From the IMG/VR virus record IMGVR_UViG_3300033153_005136, positions 1-32,570 of that record: 32,570 nucleotides of DNA. The stretch is one strand, 5' to 3'. This document shows positions 30,306-32,570 of this stretch, piece by piece. Both the position numbers and the translations under genes were made by a program. Position 1 is the stretch's first letter. Each line of letters starts with the position of its first letter. Origin of the DNA: a virus. Under the pieces are notes generated by a model. That model was not told the origin of the DNA. It made no database searches and saw only the letters and a list, made by a program, of their open reading frames with translations.

Positions 30306-30781
30306 ACAAAGAGCATAAAATGCAAGTAAGAGGCTACGAAAACTACCGATACGATAGAAACAACAATAGACTATTCAGGGCGCATACAGAGGGAGAGGTT
30401 TTTAGTCGTTCCGGAAAATTTACCTTGAAGAAAAACGGTTTACCTCACGTACTTAATCCAGACGAATTGATGATATTGACTAGGCCGTTATTGGTGAGCC
30501 ATGGAAGTGGAGCGACGCACAATAAGCAAAATATACTTAACGATATGGAAAAAGGCATGACCCGTATACAGTTAATTAATAAATACGGCATGCCTAATAA
30601 TCTGATTGTTAGGCTTAGCGAGCAGAACGGGTATAATTATAAGGCAAGAATTAAACTAGAAGTGCTCGAACATCTTAAAGAAAACAGGAGTCACGACTGG
30701 ATTTTTAATCATTGCCAAATGTCGAAATCATTTATCAGTAAAATTAGAATATCGTTAAGAAGGGACGGAGAGGATGTGTAA
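30302..30781 (+). CDS. Small basic protein with HTH-like segments
   Basis: This 159-residue basic protein has an N-terminal domain (about 1-60, YRYDRNNNRLFRAHTEGEVF) and two helix-turn-helix-like stretches: MEKGMTRIQLINKYGMPNNLIVRLSEQ (about 82-108) and LEVLEHLKENRSHDWIFNHCQMSKSFISKI (about 119-148). Two such segments suggest a DNA-binding protein, possibly a regulator. The ATG overlaps the membrane peptide stop. The next gene overlaps its stop by 8 nt. No family is named. Confidence 0.5.
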   Translation: MNKEHKMQVRGYENYRYDRNNNRLFRAHTEGEVFSRSGKFTLKKNGLPHVLNPDELMILTRPLLVSHGSGATHNKQNILNDMEKGMTRIQLINKYGMPNNLIVRLSEQNGYNYKARIKLEVLEHLKENRSHDWIFNHCQMSKSFISKIRISLRRDGEDV

Positions 30782-31061
30782 TATAGTCAGGGATAGAAGA
30801 GAGCTTAATGAGGTTTCTGAATTTTACGAAAATCTTAAATTAGATCAAAACGAACATAAAAAGTGTTGGAAGGATGAAGAAACACAGGTTCTTATTGATA
30901 AAGTCGTTGAAGAATTTGGAGAGCTTGTTGTTGAGTTGAGTAAATTTAATTATAGCGAAGCCCTTAAAGAGTCGGCAGATTTAACCAATGCAAGCAAAAT
31001 GTTAACATTGAGATTACACGAGATAATGCAAAAGGAACGACATGATAGTATCAAACATTAA
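30774..31061 (+). CDS. MazG-like nucleotide pyrophosphohydrolase
   Basis: This 95-residue all-alpha protein has the MazG metal-binding signature: Glu47-x-x-Glu50 (VVEEFGELVVEL) and 15 residues later Glu66-x-x-Asp69 (LKESADL). MazG-like enzymes hydrolyse NTPs or dNTPs to monophosphates; phage versions may shape nucleotide pools or alarmones. Key residues are intact. GGACGGAGAGG lies before the ATG. The 3' end overlaps the next gene by 20 nt. The exact substrate cannot be read from sequence. Confidence 0.7.
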   Translation: MCNIVRDRRELNEVSEFYENLKLDQNEHKKCWKDEETQVLIDKVVEEFGELVVELSKFNYSEALKESADLTNASKMLTLRLHEIMQKERHDSIKH

Positions 31062-31245
31062 GAAACCAGAACCACCAAAACCGACAGTGTTAAAGCCTGA
31101 ATTAAAAATGCATGAGGTCTCAGTCCGTGGAGATGATGGAATTTATGTTATACCAGTTAGCGCCACGGATAACACCATGGCTATTGATATCGCTATGAAA
31201 AAATACAATCTTACTGAGCGTGAGATTGTCGGGGTAAATATATGA
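31042..31245 (+). CDS. Small protein of unknown function
   Basis: This 67-residue protein opens with a Pro/Lys-rich linker (KKPEPPKPTVLKPELK), then a short beta-alpha fold (MHEVSVRGDDGIYVIPVSATDNTMAIDIAMKKYNLTEREIVGVNI). AAAAGGAACGAC precedes the ATG, supporting translation despite the overlap with the MazG-like gene. The stop overlaps the next start by 4 nt. Unknown role. Confidence 0.55.
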   Translation: MIVSNIKKPEPPKPTVLKPELKMHEVSVRGDDGIYVIPVSATDNTMAIDIAMKKYNLTEREIVGVNI

Positions 31246-31598
31246 AAATTTGCTCAAACCCAATTTGCACCAAGAAAGGAAAACAACAGCCGCTAGATAA
31301 TTTCAATAAATACAAATATGCTAAAGATGGGCTCAACCCTAAATGTAAATCATGTGTATCTGAATACATGTGCAATCGTTACTGGGCTATGACTCGGGAG
31401 CCTGAATTACACAAAGATGCGTATAGGGTGAGGGATTTAAAAGAGATATTTTCTCATTATCCAACAGTTAATATCAACACCTTAAAAAGTTACGTGTATC
31501 GCCATCTAAAGGTTGGTTTTTCTGGCATGACCGACGATGATTTACATGCCAATATAAAGGGGTATATTGAATACAGAGAGGGGTTGAAAAAGAAATGA
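31242..31598 (+). CDS. Zinc-finger protein, HNH/recombination-endonuclease-like N-terminus
   Basis: This 118-residue protein has Cys4 and Cys9 (CSNPIC), then Cys35-x-x-Cys38 (CKSC), with the spacing and PLDNFNKYKYAKDGLNPKCKSC pattern of the zinc knuckle that begins many phage endonuclease VII/HNH-like proteins. The catalytic His-rich part is absent; the C-terminal half (LKEIFSHYPTVNINTLKSYVYRHLKVGFS) is helical. It may be a DNA-binding relic or a distinct zinc protein. GGGGTAAATAT precedes the ATG. Confidence 0.6.
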   Translation: MKICSNPICTKKGKQQPLDNFNKYKYAKDGLNPKCKSCVSEYMCNRYWAMTREPELHKDAYRVRDLKEIFSHYPTVNINTLKSYVYRHLKVGFSGMTDDDLHANIKGYIEYREGLKKK

Positions 31599-31948
31599 TT
31601 ACACACAATATAACGTTAACAGGTTTGCCAAAGTTCAGCACTAACATGTTGTACTCTGGCACTCACTGGACTAATAGAGTTAAATTTAAACGCAAACTCA
31701 ACTATATTATCAAATCCCAATTTAAGCATGTTTTTAGCAAAGATAAACAGTATACAGTAGGTTACAAGTTTTATTTTAAAGGTACGCCTCTGGACGCCTC
31801 AAACTGCTCTGGTATGCTAAAAATGATAGAGGATATAATTTTTGAAGATGACAAACACGACATTATAGACATAGGTGGTATTCAATCAAGAAAATGTAAA
31901 AATGAACGTGTAGAGATACACATAATTGAAAAGGAAAAATATGAGTGA
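31595..31948 (+). CDS. RusA-like Holliday junction resolvase
   Basis: This 117-residue protein shows the RusA layout: a basic N-terminal part (HWTNRVKFKRKLNYIIKSQFK, about 24-44), a beta-rich YTVGYKFYFKG, then the acidic signature PLDASNCSGMLKMIEDIIFEDD (Asp67, Asn70, Asp80, Asp85-Asp86). The end VEIHI is also typical. RusA resolves four-way junctions formed in phage recombination and replication, fitting the YqaJ cluster across the control region. The usual second Asp of the D-x-D/N pair is replaced here by Asn70, a variation within the family. The start overlaps the previous stop by 4 nt. Confidence 0.75.
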   Translation: MITHNITLTGLPKFSTNMLYSGTHWTNRVKFKRKLNYIIKSQFKHVFSKDKQYTVGYKFYFKGTPLDASNCSGMLKMIEDIIFEDDKHDIIDIGGIQSRKCKNERVEIHIIEKEKYE

Positions 31949-32204
31949 ATCAATTTTAGACGAAGCTGAATCGATAGTGAATGGAGAGCGTGCAACTGAT
32001 TACGGCAGTGCACAAGAGAGCTTCCATAAAATAGGTGCAATGGCAAAGCTTATGCATTGCGAGGGTGATACTGACGATATAACAGCCTGTAAAACTCTAA
32101 TCGCTGTAAAGTTAGTTAGAGAGAGCAATAAACACAAGCGTGATAATTTAGTTGATCTATGTGGATATGCTGAATTATTAAATAGATTACACGAAAACAA
32201 TTAA
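31941..32204 (+). CDS. DUF6378-like protein
   Basis: The 87-residue product starts at ATG 31941, overlapping the RusA-like stop, with AAAAGGAAAAAT as binding site; the ATG at 31926 has none. It reads ILDEAESIVNGERATDYGSAQESFHKIGAMAKLM, then TLIAVKLVRESNKHKRDNLVDLCGYAELL, which matches the small conserved phage family DUF6378, whose function is unknown. It is helical throughout, with conserved acidic and KxDNLVD elements that resemble nucleotide-pool or MazG-related folds. Confidence 0.75.
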   Translation: MSESILDEAESIVNGERATDYGSAQESFHKIGAMAKLMHCEGDTDDITACKTLIAVKLVRESNKHKRDNLVDLCGYAELLNRLHENN

Positions 32205-32244
32205 CACCAACTGTTAATTAAAACCAAACAAAAAGGAAAGTAAA

Positions 32245-32570
32245 ATGAAATCAAACTACCATAAACATTTTGAAAGAGAGATTAAGGTATTACTATCAAG
32301 CTGGGACGGGCAAGATGAAGATAGTGAGCCGATAGTCAATAAATTCAAAGATGATATAAACTCTATTCTTGACAAAATTAGCGATCAAGGGCATAGTGGA
32401 TCATCAATACATTATTACGCTAACATTGTTTCTGGTTGTGTAAAAAACGCAATCCTAATGAAAGCCATAGGGCCGTTGGTTGGTTGTGACTCAGAATGGA
32501 ATGAAGTAGGCGATCAAGACGGTAAGTTGTATCAAAACAATAGGGATGGTGCAGTTTTCAAGGATGATAA
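32245..32570 (+). CDS. Start of a conserved phage protein, truncated by the window edge
   Basis: The frame is open from ATG 32245 (AAAAAGGAAAGTAAA upstream) for 108 codons to the right edge. The visible part reads MKSNYHKHFEREIKVLLSSW, then ISDQGHSGSSIHYYANIVSG and IGPLVGCDSEWNEVG. The QGHSG...PL-G...EWNEV pattern is found in a widespread phage family of unknown function, usually in early or metabolic regions. It is 40 nt downstream of the DUF6378 gene, so it continues the operon. Confidence 0.75.
   Translation, partial: MKSNYHKHFEREIKVLLSSWDGQDEDSEPIVNKFKDDINSILDKISDQGHSGSSIHYYANIVSGCVKNAILMKAIGPLVGCDSEWNEVGDQDGKLYQNNRDGAVFKDD

Overview
The window is a phage genome segment: densely packed, AT-rich, with short intergenic gaps and many 4-17 nt gene overlaps. 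There are no rRNA, tRNA, insertion-sequence or CRISPR signals. The structural set is a large terminase, a P22-type portal, a scaffold-like protein, an N4-gp56/DUF4043-type capsid protein, an adaptor-like protein, a large beta-rich tail protein, a fibre and a run of Ala/Gly/Gln-rich internal-virion-like proteins. No tail tape measure, sheath or tube genes are seen. This points to a podovirus-like tailed phage, most likely of a Gram-negative bacterium. No integrase is present, but both ends of the genome are missing, so lifestyle is open.

Four transcription blocks can be read. (1) A late operon runs leftward from about 19892 to 1: TerL, three small genes including a GroES-like co-chaperonin, an overlapping gene pair, an HTH protein, portal, scaffold, capsid, decoration-like protein, a hairpin terminator, adaptor, nozzle-like protein, fibre, a glycosyltransferase, then four to six ejection-type proteins. 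(2) A rightward block at 20010-24599 holds a 1040-residue receptor-binding protein with an SGNH-esterase domain, a protein with a signal peptide, a Cys/His protein with an HDxxY motif, and a coiled-coil protein with a C-terminal membrane anchor (holin/XhlA-like). (3) A leftward early block (28674 to 24596) carries recombination functions: a YqaJ-type exonuclease, a conserved phage companion protein and a long coiled-coil protein. Beyond a strong terminator come an HExxH metallopeptidase-like protein and an unknown gene. (4) A rightward early block from 28833 to the window end carries small regulatory and nucleotide/DNA-metabolism genes: an HTH-like protein, YopX-like, an HNH-NUMOD nuclease, MazG-like, a zinc-finger protein, a RusA-like resolvase and DUF6378.

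Blocks 3 and 4 diverge from a 158-bp AT-rich control region (28675-28832). It has a good leftward promoter (TTGCCA-17-TATATT) and a perfect 20-bp palindrome. The most novel-looking signal is between 25481 and 25559 on the minus strand. A 12-bp hairpin, fully paired only in minus-strand RNA, presents a 17-nt loop that is essentially an anti-Shine-Dalgarno sequence, and an intrinsic terminator follows directly. This is a candidate phage 3'-UTR small RNA. The loop can pair with the ribosome binding sites of the first genes of both early operons.

Other points to follow up: small genes missed by length cut-offs (a 52-residue Cys-rich protein, a 37-residue membrane peptide, a 26-codon ORF coupled to a TTG-initiated portal), about 206 nt of dual-frame coding at 17108-17313, and a glycosyltransferase inside the virion operon. 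All functions are read from sequence motifs by eye; no database search was run.
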